64,000 nucleotides of DNA from NCBI GenBank assembly GCA_029880545.1, contig JAOUOD010000006.1, positions 1-64,000 on the forward strand, given 5' to 3'. Made by a program: the position numbers and the translations under genes. The DNA comes from Gammaproteobacteria bacterium. Its GTDB lineage: Bacteria > Pseudomonadota > Gammaproteobacteria > Acidiferrobacterales > SZUA-150. Within the stretch, counting starts at the first letter, position 1; every line of letters starts with the position of its first letter. This document shows positions 17,358 to 25,513 of the stretch, piece by piece. The notes below the pieces were generated by a model. That model saw only the letters and a list, made by a program, of their open reading frames with translations, was not told where the DNA came from and did not search any database.

Positions 17358-17585
17358 CTACGTATTAAGCTTGTATATCACCATTACGACCACCGCCAGT
17401 GCCGTAATGAATATTGCCAGCTTGGCCAATTCCATTTCTCGGCCGACACCCTGCTTGTGTCTGCGCCTGATCGACCGCAGTTGCTCATCAGTCAATCCAT
17501 GGCAGTGCGGACACAGTACAGCAGTTTTCCTGTGGTGCAGTCCGCACCGGGGACATCGGATATTGGTTCCAAAAAAATTGAGCAT
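17358..17585 (-). CDS. Small zinc-ribbon protein with a C-terminal membrane anchor
   Basis: 75 residues from the ATG at 17585 (a GTG at 17597 would add four). CPRC...CPHC (about residues 11-29) should bind zinc. A basic stretch (SIRRRHKQG) and a C-terminal hydrophobic segment (LAIFITALAVVVMVIYKL) follow, so it is probably a tail-anchored membrane protein. It lies downstream of the adenylate cyclase gene on the same strand. No named family. Confidence 0.65.
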   Translation of the reverse strand: MLNFFGTNIRCPRCGLHHRKTAVLCPHCHGLTDEQLRSIRRRHKQGVGREMELAKLAIFITALAVVVMVIYKLNT

Positions 17586-17635
17586 AATAGAAAGCACCTT
17601 AACCAGGCGGCTTCATTGACAGATGCCCGGCTCAG

Positions 17636-18556
17636 TTATGAACACAGCCCGTCCAGTTCTGAGAAGTCCAGGGCCAGTACTTCGACTGGCTCTGCCTTAC
17701 CCTTGACAGAAATTTCCATAGTTCGATCTTGCCACAACTCTTTGGCAAGGCATTTGTATACGTCAATGCTGATTACCACGTCCTTGCCCAGCTCCTTGGT
17801 AGCGCCTTCAAGTCGAAACGCCAGGTTCACCGCGTCACCTATTGCACTGTCGCCACGCTCTACGCCGGTAGCGGCCATGCCGGTATGAATACCGGCACCG
17901 ATCTTGAGCACGTGCGGCAATTTCCGATAATCGCGTCCGATTGCGCGGGTTTGATCATTCAGCTGGCACGCCGCCCTGATCGCCGCGTTGATACTGGCGC
18001 GGACATCATCAACCACTGGCCAACGGGCGTACACACAGTCCCCCAGGAACTTGTCCACCAGGCCACCATTGGCTGCAATGCAATCATTTGCAGCATGAAA
18101 CCATTTGTTCATGATCTCCGTCAGCGCCTTGATGGGTATGGATTCAGACATCCGTGTAAAACCGCGGATATCTGCCACCAGGATAGTATGTTGACTGACC
18201 TCAATACTGGGTGCCATCAAGACAGTGTCGGCAGATTCCTGATCGTCGTCACCTGCCTCGCTATCACGCTGCTGGCGAAAACTGATCGTAGCCGAGCCGA
18301 TGGTGATCTTGTCACCATCAGACAACAAGGTTGGCAGGATGACCTTTCGTGCATTGACCATGCTACCATTGGCGCTGCCTTCATCGACCAGGTAAAAATC
18401 CTCATCGCCCAGCAACCTGATAATGGCGTGGCGACGCGATACCAGTCGATCCAGAATAACAATATCGCTGTTCTTGTCCCGACCAATGGTCACTACCGCC
18501 TTGCAGACAAATTCCCGTGTTTCAGCATCACGCGTCAATGTCAGCACGGCTGTCAT
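17636..18556 (-). CDS. FHA domain-adenylate/guanylate cyclase fusion (class III)
   Basis: 306 residues. An N-terminal FHA phosphothreonine-binding domain (VTIGRDKNSDIVI, SRRHA, SANGS; about 20-90) is joined to a class III cyclase domain (about 120-290). The cyclase has VADIRGFT (first metal Asp), KFLGDCVYARW (second metal Asp), GIHTGMAATG and GDAVNLAFRLE. It likely makes cyclic AMP or GMP in response to protein phosphorylation. No kinase gene is adjacent. No transmembrane segment. Confidence 0.92.
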   Translation of the reverse strand: MTAVLTLTRDAETREFVCKAVVTIGRDKNSDIVILDRLVSRRHAIIRLLGDEDFYLVDEGSANGSMVNARKVILPTLLSDGDKITIGSATISFRQQRDSEAGDDDQESADTVLMAPSIEVSQHTILVADIRGFTRMSESIPIKALTEIMNKWFHAANDCIAANGGLVDKFLGDCVYARWPVVDDVRASINAAIRAACQLNDQTRAIGRDYRKLPHVLKIGAGIHTGMAATGVERGDSAIGDAVNLAFRLEGATKELGKDVVISIDVYKCLAKELWQDRTMEISVKGKAEPVEVLALDFSELDGLCS

Positions 18557-19049
18557 AGATACTCCCCGGTCGCCGGGCTCACACCAGGGAACTTGTTAAT
18601 TATTGTTATAAAAACTTTCTGTCTCATGAATAAAATATGTAGCCAATTAAAGACATCTTTTTACTATACCCCTGTTTTTATAGCGCATCATTCGTCAAGA
18701 GACTAATTTTACCGGGAAAATGAACTGAACACGCATATTTTATGCGCCTATTTTTCTCAGTTAAAAGTTGCTACATTTCTTGCTATTTAGTCCGGAAATA
18801 CCAGAACACCACTCAACATTGAAGGATCAACATGACATGTACGTCTCAACTTTATTCATAGACTGCCGACATTAAATAGACAAGATCGAGGGTCAGTAGT
18901 GGCCCGGGATCAGGGCAGGCTCAGCGGGGATCGCGGCAAACGCAGGTTATCGTGTTTGCGCGTTGAAACACAATGGCTCAACAGTTTGTGACCATTGCAC
19001 CAAAACCGGGCGCCATGGTTGAACGAGAATATTACATCGGATTTGCAAT
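18557..19049. other. AT-rich intergenic region with small inverted repeats
   Basis: About 490 bp upstream of both flanking genes (FHA-cyclase on the minus strand, CI-like protein on the plus strand). It holds CGCATA-TTT-TATGCG (18732-18746) and GTGTTT-N8-AAACAC (18952-18971). There is also a nine-codon ORF, MTCTSQLYS, with an AAGGA site (18832-18861), which could be a leader peptide or chance. No RNA gene is recognised. Confidence 0.5.
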
Positions 19050-19517
19050 ATGTCAACACAAAAAGACATTGAAAACGATACCAAAACTATTATTGAGCGC
19101 ATCAAAAGTGTCGAGGCAGTGAGCAAGGACAAAGACGTGGCTGAACTGCTTGGCATTGATCAGCGCAACCTGGCCACCGCGAAATCGCGCGGCATTGTTC
19201 CTTACGAAAAACTGGTTCGCTACTCCCGGAAAAGTGGCACCTCGCTCGACTACATTCATCATGGTCGTGGCCCGCAAAAACTGGAACGGATAATCACGGT
19301 TGAAGGCGGTGCGGCCTACCATATTTGTACCGACCAGGACGCGGTGTACCGGATCGCCGAACAGGTCTACCTGGCTGCCAAGACTCTTGATATCAACCTG
19401 CCCGCTGACAAGTTTGCCAATACCGTCAGGTTGCTACACCGCGATTTACTGGATCGTGGCGAGAACGATGTTTCCCAGGACCGGGTCAACGAACTGGTAA
19501 AGTTCGCGGTAGGCTGA
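19050..19517 (+). CDS. CI-like helix-turn-helix regulator
   Basis: 155 residues. Residues about 20-70 (VSKDKDVAELLGIDQRNLAT...GIVPYEKLVRYS...SLDYI) match the N-terminal DNA-binding domain of phage CI-type repressors. The C-terminal half has no LexA-type Ser/Lys peptidase residues, so autocleavage is not expected. It stands alone, with no phage genes around it. A domesticated regulator is more likely than a prophage remnant. No strong Shine-Dalgarno sequence. Confidence 0.8.
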   Translation: MSTQKDIENDTKTIIERIKSVEAVSKDKDVAELLGIDQRNLATAKSRGIVPYEKLVRYSRKSGTSLDYIHHGRGPQKLERIITVEGGAAYHICTDQDAVYRIAEQVYLAAKTLDINLPADKFANTVRLLHRDLLDRGENDVSQDRVNELVKFAVG

Positions 19518-19554
19518 AACTCTGAATGCGCCGCTGCAGGAACTGCGGTGGCGC

Positions 19555-20403
19555 TTAGTCCCCGGTTGCGATAGCGCGGGAACTGTCGGTAATCCATTCA
19601 CTCCATGAGCCAACATAAAGACGACTGCCCATCAGTCCCGCGGCTTCCATCGCCAGAATATTATGGCAGGCTGTCACGCCGGAACCGCACATATGAATAA
19701 TGCAGCCGGACGGGCGCTCGCCCAACAGCTCTTCAAATTCTTCACGCAACTCGTCACCGGTCATCAATTCGCCGCTAAAATCCAGGTTGTCGTCATAGGG
19801 ACGATTGACCGCACCGGGTACATGGCCCGCCACCTTGTCCAATGGCTCGATTTCACCGGTGAATCGCTCTTCCGATCGCGCATCAATCAGTACGCAATTG
19901 CCCTGGGCAAGTTGTTCCTGGAGTTGATCTGCAGATACCAGCATCTGGTCACGAAGACTTGGCACGAAAGTCACCGGCCTGGCTGCGTGCTGTACTGCTG
20001 AAACCGGTCGGTTTTCACGTAACCACTTTGGGTAAACGCCATCGAGCAAGGCAACCTTGTCGTGCCCCATCCATTTCAACAGCCACCACAGGCGACCGGC
20101 CATGGCGCCAAAGGTATCGTCGTACACCACCACCTGCTTGCTGCCATCAATGCCCCACTGGCCCAGCTTTGCTGCCAGCGCCTCCACATCGGGCAAAGGG
20201 TGACGTCCCGTGGTTTCGGTTACCGGCGATGACAAGTCGTCGTTGAGATTGGCGTAGCGCGCACCCGGTATATGACCTTCCTGAAAACTCCTCAGTCCGG
20301 CACCAGGGTCGGTCAGGGTGAAGCGACAATCGATAACAACCCAGTCCGGATCGTCGAGATGTGCAGCCAGGTCGCTGGTGCTGACAAGCGTGGTAAAACT
20401 CAT
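19555..20403 (-). CDS. sseA: 3-mercaptopyruvate sulfurtransferase (tandem rhodanese)
   Basis: 282 residues. It has an inactive N-terminal rhodanese domain and a catalytic C-terminal one with C239-GSGVT. The CGSGVTA loop is that of mercaptopyruvate sulfurtransferases (thiosulfate enzymes usually have CRKGVTA). It passes sulfane sulfur to thiol acceptors. Its place beside a DsrC paralogue and near the dsr operon suggests a role in cytoplasmic sulfur relay (inference). A terminator separates it from the upstream gene, so it probably has its own promoter at 20404-20466. Confidence 0.92.
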   Translation of the reverse strand: MSFTTLVSTSDLAAHLDDPDWVVIDCRFTLTDPGAGLRSFQEGHIPGARYANLNDDLSSPVTETTGRHPLPDVEALAAKLGQWGIDGSKQVVVYDDTFGAMAGRLWWLLKWMGHDKVALLDGVYPKWLRENRPVSAVQHAARPVTFVPSLRDQMLVSADQLQEQLAQGNCVLIDARSEERFTGEIEPLDKVAGHVPGAVNRPYDDNLDFSGELMTGDELREEFEELLGERPSGCIIHMCGSGVTACHNILAMEAAGLMGSRLYVGSWSEWITDSSRAIATGD

Positions 20404-20466
20404 ATCTATCCACCCATACTTCTTGGTTCTGGTTCGACAACAAGATTACGCATTGCACTCACAAAC

Positions 20467-20492
20467 CAAAACCGGCGCCTGGGCGCCGGTTC
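20467..20492 (-). terminator. Rho-independent terminator after the DsrC-like gene
   Basis: On the minus strand AACCGGCGCC-CA-GGCGCCGGTT forms a perfect 10-bp stem followed by a T-rich TTGGTTTG tail. It lies 13 bp after the stop of the DsrC-like gene and before sseA. Confidence 0.8.
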
Positions 20493-20504
20493 GGTGGCAG
20501 TGGC

Positions 20505-20843
20505 CTAGTAGCCACCCTTGCGACGAGATTCAGGCAGACCGCCGATACGGCCACCTTGCTTGCTCGGATCACGCGGGAACAGATCATAAAGATCTTTCTG
20601 CGCCAGTTTGGCACCCCACTTGTCACCCATGGCTTTCATGATGTTACGGGTGTTAGGTTGATTACCATTGTTGTTGATGAATTCATCACGCAGGTAGTTG
20701 ATCAGGTCCCAGTGTTTTTCAGTCAACTCAATGCCTTCTTCCTTGGCGATCACTTCTGCCAGGGCTTCAGTCCATTCATTGTGGTCAACCAAAAAGCCAT
20801 TGGCCGTGGTTTCGAAGGTTTTTCCGTCAATTTCAATAGCCAT
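20505..20843 (-). CDS. DsrC/TusE-family paralogue without cysteines
   Basis: 112 residues. The DsrC fold signature is clear: GFLVDHNEWTEALAEVIAKE, LTEKHWDLINYLRDEF and KDLYDLFPRDPSKQGGRIGG. The protein has no cysteine at all. The C-terminal arm ends GGLPESRRKGGY, whereas true DsrC ends GLPKPTGCV. It therefore cannot carry sulfur. Known: Cys-less DsrC relatives have been proposed to be regulatory. It has its own terminator and strong spacing upstream, as expected for an abundant small protein. Confidence 0.92.
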   Translation of the reverse strand: MAIEIDGKTFETTANGFLVDHNEWTEALAEVIAKEEGIELTEKHWDLINYLRDEFINNNGNQPNTRNIMKAMGDKWGAKLAQKDLYDLFPRDPSKQGGRIGGLPESRRKGGY

Positions 20844-20898
20844 CGTCTTTCCTCTATCTTTTAGCTAAACACAGAAATCTTTCTCGTTGGTCAGGGCG

Positions 20899-21594
20899 CT
20901 ACCGCATAACCTGCTCGGGTGACACTTCGTCAATGTCCTTGTGCGCAACAAACAGTCCGCATCCCAGGTGGCGATGCTCACCCAGCCCGCGCTGCTGAAG
21001 CGTTACCGATTCGGCAACCGACAGCTTGGCCAACATCAGGCTGCATGTCTGCAATTCGCCGCCAGGGATACGCAAGCGACGCGCTTTGCCCGGCAACATT
21101 TTGCGCGGGCGAATACCCATGCCCTGCAAACGGCTTGCGATTCTATCAATAAAATCACCCTCGTTGTCACCCGTTTCGACAACAATGTGACGTGAAAATA
21201 ACGTTGTGCTGGTGCTCAGATCACGATTTGCGGCCTTAAGCAACGTCATTGGATGTCCGGCAACGTCAAGCGTCTTGCCGAGTAACGCTTCGGCCTCTTC
21301 ACGGCGATGATCCGGAATGCGCAGCACCAGGCGCGTGCGCCGGGACAAGTGCAATAGCTCATCCGGGTGTTCCGGTCGCATCCAGCCATTACCGGTTTCA
21401 CTGATCTGAATGGGATGCACGCCAGCACCGGCTTCGTCACGTAACCAGGGCAATTCTGCCAGCAGCGCCTGCCCCAGCGCCCAGGCGTGCTCATTGGGAA
21501 GATGTTTGCACTGAATGGTAAACACTAGGTCAATCACATCCTTCGGAACCGTAAAGTCGCCGTCTTGCGGATCTTCTTCCCAGTACATGGACAT
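20899..21594 (-). CDS. Cas6/Cmx6-like RAMP protein outside any CRISPR locus
   Basis: 231 residues. The start MSMYWEEDP, the middle GNGWMRPEHPDELLHLSRRT and the C-terminal LGEHRHLGCGLFVAHKDI (with the glycine-rich loop at about 211-215) recall proteins annotated as type I-MYXAN Cas6/Cmx6. Cas6 proteins cut CRISPR RNA, but no repeat array or other cas gene is in the window. It lies in a tight minus-strand unit with sulfur-linked genes. His36 in the first helix could be catalytic (inference). The true function may be unrelated to CRISPR. A GGGAGA site precedes the ATG. Confidence 0.75.
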   Translation of the reverse strand: MSMYWEEDPQDGDFTVPKDVIDLVFTIQCKHLPNEHAWALGQALLAELPWLRDEAGAGVHPIQISETGNGWMRPEHPDELLHLSRRTRLVLRIPDHRREEAEALLGKTLDVAGHPMTLLKAANRDLSTSTTLFSRHIVVETGDNEGDFIDRIASRLQGMGIRPRKMLPGKARRLRIPGGELQTCSLMLAKLSVAESVTLQQRGLGEHRHLGCGLFVAHKDIDEVSPEQVMR

Positions 21595-21609
21595 TTTTGC
21601 GTCTCCCGG

Positions 21610-22320
21610 TCAGTTAACCGGCAAGCGCTCCTGCAGCTGTTCGCGGTCAAACCACCAGTCATCCTGGACCAGCACATCCACGACATTGCGGAAACGCGGT
21701 AAAAACAAGGCTGGATCGTGTAATTCCAGCTTGCGGAACCAAAAATCAAATTCATCCTGCTTATCTACCTTGCTATGACGACGGGCAACCGTGCCCAGCA
21801 GGTTATTGGTAAAAAACAACAGGTCTTCGCGGGCACGTCCCGGTTGCGTGCGCATATCGGCGATATAATGGGCCACCACGGCCGCCAGCGCGCCGCCGTC
21901 CGAATCATCCGGCGTCTCATCAACCACATGCTGAAGCAAGGCAACACTCAGTTCCGGATCTACCGGAAACGTTACCGCCAGCCAGATGCCCTGGCCCAAC
22001 GCGCTCAGCGCGCCTTCTTCACCGGTATTGAACAGGATGTCGCAGGCAATGGCCGCCTGCTCAAAATCTTCGGCTGCCAGGAACACATCAAATGCGTTCC
22101 TGGCGATATCCCAAGACTCGCTGCCCCGCTCCAGCTCTGCCAGTGCCCTGGCTACCTGTAGATCCAACTCGGCTTTACGGGTCGGCTCGACATTTTCCGG
22201 TAACGCCTCAATCTGGCGGCGGGCCGCATCAATTTGCTGCTCCAGACGCAGCGTTGACGCGACCGCGTCTTCGGCGCCATCTGCGTCCAACATGCCGGTA
22301 TCTGAATCTAAATACTTCAT
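21610..22320 (-). CDS. Conserved hypothetical helical-repeat protein
   Basis: 236 residues, acidic and almost all helical. It has TPR-like helix pairs (LDLQVARALAELERGSESWD, NAFDVFLAAEDFEQAAIACD). No catalytic motif or membrane segment. It lies 15 bp upstream of the Cas6-like gene and 17 bp downstream of a 65-residue ORF, so it belongs to the same unit. Probably a scaffold or regulator; the family is not recognised. Confidence 0.8.
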   Translation of the reverse strand: MKYLDSDTGMLDADGAEDAVASTLRLEQQIDAARRQIEALPENVEPTRKAELDLQVARALAELERGSESWDIARNAFDVFLAAEDFEQAAIACDILFNTGEEGALSALGQGIWLAVTFPVDPELSVALLQHVVDETPDDSDGGALAAVVAHYIADMRTQPGRAREDLLFFTNNLLGTVARRHSKVDKQDEFDFWFRKLELHDPALFLPRFRNVVDVLVQDDWWFDREQLQERLPVN

Positions 22321-22337
22321 ATCTTCTCCAACAAACT

Positions 22338-22535
22338 TTATCGCGTCACGGAATTCACGCCAACGAATGCTCCTTCAAGCCGGTCTTCCCAGTTGGGAGG
22401 CGTATCAGGAAACGGCGGCTTGACGTCCATTTTAAAAAATATCTCGGTTGCCGCTCGAGCTTTTACCGCTTCGAGCAGATCGTCAAATGTTTCGAGATCG
22501 TGGTTTTGAATCAGGATTTCGCTGAGATATAACAT
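22338..22535 (-). CDS. Small hypothetical protein in the sulfur-linked unit
   Basis: 65 residues (MLYLSEILIQNHDLETFDDL...). It has a mixed helix-strand N-terminal half and a proline-rich MDVKPPFPDTPPNWEDRL segment. Spacing of 17 bp to the next gene and 42 bp from the oxygenase gene suggests cotranscription. Not recognised. Confidence 0.65.
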   Translation of the reverse strand: MLYLSEILIQNHDLETFDDLLEAVKARAATEIFFKMDVKPPFPDTPPNWEDRLEGAFVGVNSVTR

Positions 22536-22577
22536 CGTTCACTTTCCATTGGTTTGGTCCCGGTATCCAGGCCACAC

Positions 22578-23534
22578 TCAGGGCTCCATTACCCCGATGA
22601 TGTCTTCAATACCGGTATGTGCAATTCGATCATAGTACCTGGCACGATACAGCAGCCGGGTATCGGCTTCACCGGTCTCAAACGCGGTGCGGTTATGCAA
22701 CACATTGTTGCATAACAATCCTTCACCAGCCTTGAGTTTGTGCCGGAAAATATAGGTTGAATGACTATCGAGCAGTTCAGCCAATGCCGCCACCGCTTCC
22801 TGGGTCAGGCTCGACGGATTCCATTCGATACTGCGAGTCCTGGCTGTGTAACGCATATGCAAACTGCCGTCCACCGCTGACACTGAAAATACAGGTCCTG
22901 ACTGCGCCGGCCGCTCCACGACATCGGTCTCGCTATTGGCCGGAATCGTCATGGCGTCCTCGGCCATCAGTGCCTCGATATAGCGCGGCTCACGATCACG
23001 CAGCAATATGAACGCAATTTCTGGATCCAGCAGTGCGTTTTCTCCGCCCCGGGTCGCCGGGCGCACGCAGTGAAGCAGCATTCCCCGAATTTGCATGTCT
23101 CCATTATTATAGTATCCATCGGTATGCCAAAGCAGGCGGCGGTCAGAATACGGGATGTAGCCACGCTGCAATTTGCCTGGCACGACTTGCAACGAGGTAA
23201 TGCCATCGTCATCGGCAAGCAGATTGGGGTCGAGCCGGGTCATGCCAAAATGCGCCCCCAGTGCCCGGGGAATGTCTTTTTCTTCACCACAGACCGATGG
23301 ATCAGTCGCATAAACAACCATATTGGTTTTTTGGCAGCAAGCCAGCAGTTTACTGGTTTCATCGCCGGACAGCCTGGAGGGGTGCTGAATTTCTACACGC
23401 AGGTTGTCGACAGACTCCGGGTAGGCATTGAGCTTGGTTTCACGCCAACGCAGATACGCCTGGTCGTTTCCCGGCAAAAATGGACTAGCTTGCACGTCTG
23501 GCACCCTCGCTTTGCAATATTGCGCGTCACTCAT
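22578..23534 (-). CDS. TauD/TfdA-family 2-oxoglutarate oxygenase
   Basis: 318 residues. LLWHTDGYYN supplies HxD, and LLCNNVLHNRTAFETG the distal His. A following RLLYRARYYDR supplies the 2-oxoglutarate-binding Arg. TauD releases sulfite from taurine; the substrate of this relative is unknown, but its place at the head of a unit divergent from dsr suggests organosulfur chemistry or regulation of it (inference). First gene of the minus-strand unit. Confidence 0.85.
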   Translation of the reverse strand: MSDAQYCKARVPDVQASPFLPGNDQAYLRWRETKLNAYPESVDNLRVEIQHPSRLSGDETSKLLACCQKTNMVVYATDPSVCGEEKDIPRALGAHFGMTRLDPNLLADDDGITSLQVVPGKLQRGYIPYSDRRLLWHTDGYYNNGDMQIRGMLLHCVRPATRGGENALLDPEIAFILLRDREPRYIEALMAEDAMTIPANSETDVVERPAQSGPVFSVSAVDGSLHMRYTARTRSIEWNPSSLTQEAVAALAELLDSHSTYIFRHKLKAGEGLLCNNVLHNRTAFETGEADTRLLYRARYYDRIAHTGIEDIIGVMEP

Positions 23535-24114
23535 ATGCGACCAGTGGCCCGCAATATGGGGGTCAAAAACCCGAAATTCAATTCATCCCCGGAGTGGTGT
23601 GAGAACTGTAGTCGTATTCAGAGGCGAAAAAACGCTGAAAATATGCCGATTAGCCCAACCGCTGTTTCGCACAGCGGTCTAAGAAGTTCCAGCGGGCTCA
23701 AGATTTCGTCATCCAGGCCGATATGCCACTAATTAGCTAAGTCCTTGTTTTTATGTCAGAAGAAAATTTTGTAGTCACATTAGGGCCCAAAACAGGCGCC
23801 AGGGATATATCCCGTTTGGGAGGGGTAAAAGAATATTTATCCATCCCTTCTGACAGACTTTTTTTTCGCAGCCCATCTGACATAGACTGCGCGCACCTTG
23901 AGCGGGAGCGCCGCTGGTTCATGCCCATAAGAAATGGCTATCTACCCATTGCCATTCTCTTGGGAAAACTGAATAATACGCGCCCGCCGCCCAAATGAAT
24001 TTACGGGCCAAGATTTAACCAAGTTTTTTGGCCAGTTTTTATGTCGGTCATGTCAAATAAAAGAGACTTGGCCGTACTGACTAAATGCCAGATCCGCATA
24101 GGAGGTAATTGAGC
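23535..24114. other. Divergent regulatory region between the TauD-like gene and dsrA
   Basis: About 580 bp, more AT-rich than its flanks, and expected to hold promoters for both directions. It contains a perfect hairpin ACCGCTGT-TTCGC-ACAGCGGT (23658-23678) and an AT-rich stretch at 24005-24062. The dsrA ribosome-binding site GGAGG is at 24101-24105. An 81-codon ORF (23753-23998) lacks a Shine-Dalgarno sequence and any family pattern and is not called. Confidence 0.55.
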
Positions 24115-25419
24115 ATGGCGAACAAGCCCAAGAATCCTGAGAAACACAGCACTTACTTACCGCTGGACCAGAAGAAATCCAGCAAGCCTTTCCACGACAC
24201 ACCAAATCTGGACGAGCTGGAAAGTGGCCCATGGCCTTCTTTCGTAACCGGCCTGAAGCGTCTGGCCCTGGAAAACAATATGATGGTTGACCTCCTGGGT
24301 CAGCTGGAACACTCCTACAAGACCCGCCTGGGTTACTGGAAGGGTGGCACGGTTTCTGTATTCGGCTATGGCGGCGGCATCATTCCGCGCTTCACCGAAC
24401 TGATGGATGAAAACCACAAGCCGATGTTCCCGGAATCAAAAGAATTCCATACCCTGCGTATCCAGCCTCCTGCAGGTAACCATTACACCACCAAGATGCT
24501 GCGTCAGCTGTCTGACAGCTGGAACAAGTACGGTTCCGGACTGATCGCTTTCCACGGCCAGACCGGTAACATCATGTTTATCGGTACGACTACCGAAAAC
24601 ACCCAGCACTTCTTTGACGAAATCAACGAGTACGGATGGGATCTCGGTGGTGCCGGTCCTTGCGTACGTACCGGCATGAGCTGCATCGGTGCCGCCCGTT
24701 GCGAACAGTCTTGCGCAAACGAGCAGAAGATTCACCGCCTGCTGGTGAACAACTTCCAGGACGATATGCACCGTCCTGCCCTGCCGTACAAGTTCAAGTT
24801 CAAGGTTTCCGGTTGCCCGAATGACTGCATGAACTCCATTCACCGCGCTGACTTCGCCGTAATCGGTACCTGGCGTGATGATATGAAGGTCGACCAGGAA
24901 GAAGTGAAGAAATTCGTAGCAGGCAAAGGTCGCCAGTACGTCGTTGATAACGTTGTCAACCGCTGCCCGACAAAGGCCCTGTCTCTGAACGACGACGACA
25001 CCCTGGCAGTTGATAACCGTAACTGCGTTCGCTGCATGCACTGCATTAACGTTATGACCAGGGCCCTGAGCGTTGGTGATGACAAGGGCGTCAGCATCCT
25101 CATTGGCGGCAAGCGCACCCTGAAGATCGGTGATCTGATGGGAACCGTGGTTGTTCCATTCATGAAACTGGATACTGAAGAAGATTACGAGCGCCTGGTT
25201 GAACTGGCTGAAGAAATCATCGACTTCTTCGCTGAAAATGCACTGGAACACGAACGTACCGGTGAAATGATCGAACGCATCGGCCTCGGTAACTTCCTGG
25301 AAGGTATCGGTCTCGACGTGGATCCAAACATGATTACCCACCCACGCGCCAGTTCCTATGTTCGCCTTGACGAATGGGATGCTGAAGCAGCCAAGTGGAA
25401 CGAGCGTAAAGCTGGTTAA
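24115..25419 (+). CDS. dsrA: Reverse-type dissimilatory sulfite reductase, alpha subunit
   Basis: With DsrB it forms the cytoplasmic siroheme-[4Fe-4S] enzyme that oxidises persulfidic sulfur to sulfite. 434 residues from the ATG at 24115 (GGAGG nine bases upstream). The siroheme-cluster ligands C190-x5-C196 (SCIGAARC) and C234-x3-C238 (GCPNDC) are present. A ferredoxin insert follows with C284 (NRCPTKAL) and C304-x2-C307-x2-C310. First gene of the dsr operon. Oxidative direction is inferred from co-encoded dsrEFH and dsrL; sulfate reducers lack dsrEFH. Confidence 0.98.
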   Translation: MANKPKNPEKHSTYLPLDQKKSSKPFHDTPNLDELESGPWPSFVTGLKRLALENNMMVDLLGQLEHSYKTRLGYWKGGTVSVFGYGGGIIPRFTELMDENHKPMFPESKEFHTLRIQPPAGNHYTTKMLRQLSDSWNKYGSGLIAFHGQTGNIMFIGTTTENTQHFFDEINEYGWDLGGAGPCVRTGMSCIGAARCEQSCANEQKIHRLLVNNFQDDMHRPALPYKFKFKVSGCPNDCMNSIHRADFAVIGTWRDDMKVDQEEVKKFVAGKGRQYVVDNVVNRCPTKALSLNDDDTLAVDNRNCVRCMHCINVMTRALSVGDDKGVSILIGGKRTLKIGDLMGTVVVPFMKLDTEEDYERLVELAEEIIDFFAENALEHERTGEMIERIGLGNFLEGIGLDVDPNMITHPRASSYVRLDEWDAEAAKWNERKAG

Positions 25420-25435
25420 TCTGTAAAGACGCGGC

Positions 25436-25462
25436 AAGGTCCGCCTTAATCGGCGGACCCTT
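25436..25462 (+). other. Intercistronic stem-loop between dsrA and dsrB
   Basis: AAGGTCCGCC-TTAATC-GGCGGACCCTT forms a strong stem with one bulge. It is not followed directly by a T run (a TTTTTT run lies about 20 bases later). It lies inside an operon whose dsrB product is needed 1:1 with DsrA, so an RNA-stability or processing element is more likely than a full terminator. Confidence 0.65.
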
Positions 25463-25513
25463 GTTAACGAATTTAAACTTTTTTGAAGAATTTAAGGTAT
25501 TTGGAGGTTTACG

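Noticed and set aside
19050-19517. Prophage called from the CI-like gene
   Set aside because: No integrase, structural or lysis genes nearby.
20899-21594. A CRISPR system around the Cas6-like gene
   Set aside because: No direct-repeat array, cas1/cas2 or effector gene lies anywhere in the window.
23753-23998. 81-codon plus-strand ORF between the TauD-like gene and dsrA
   Set aside because: No Shine-Dalgarno sequence before its ATG, no family pattern, and it lies in an AT-rich regulatory region.
24436-25437. 333-codon minus-strand ORF opposite dsrA
   Set aside because: Shadow of dsrA caused by its codon bias; no independent start signal or family resemblance.
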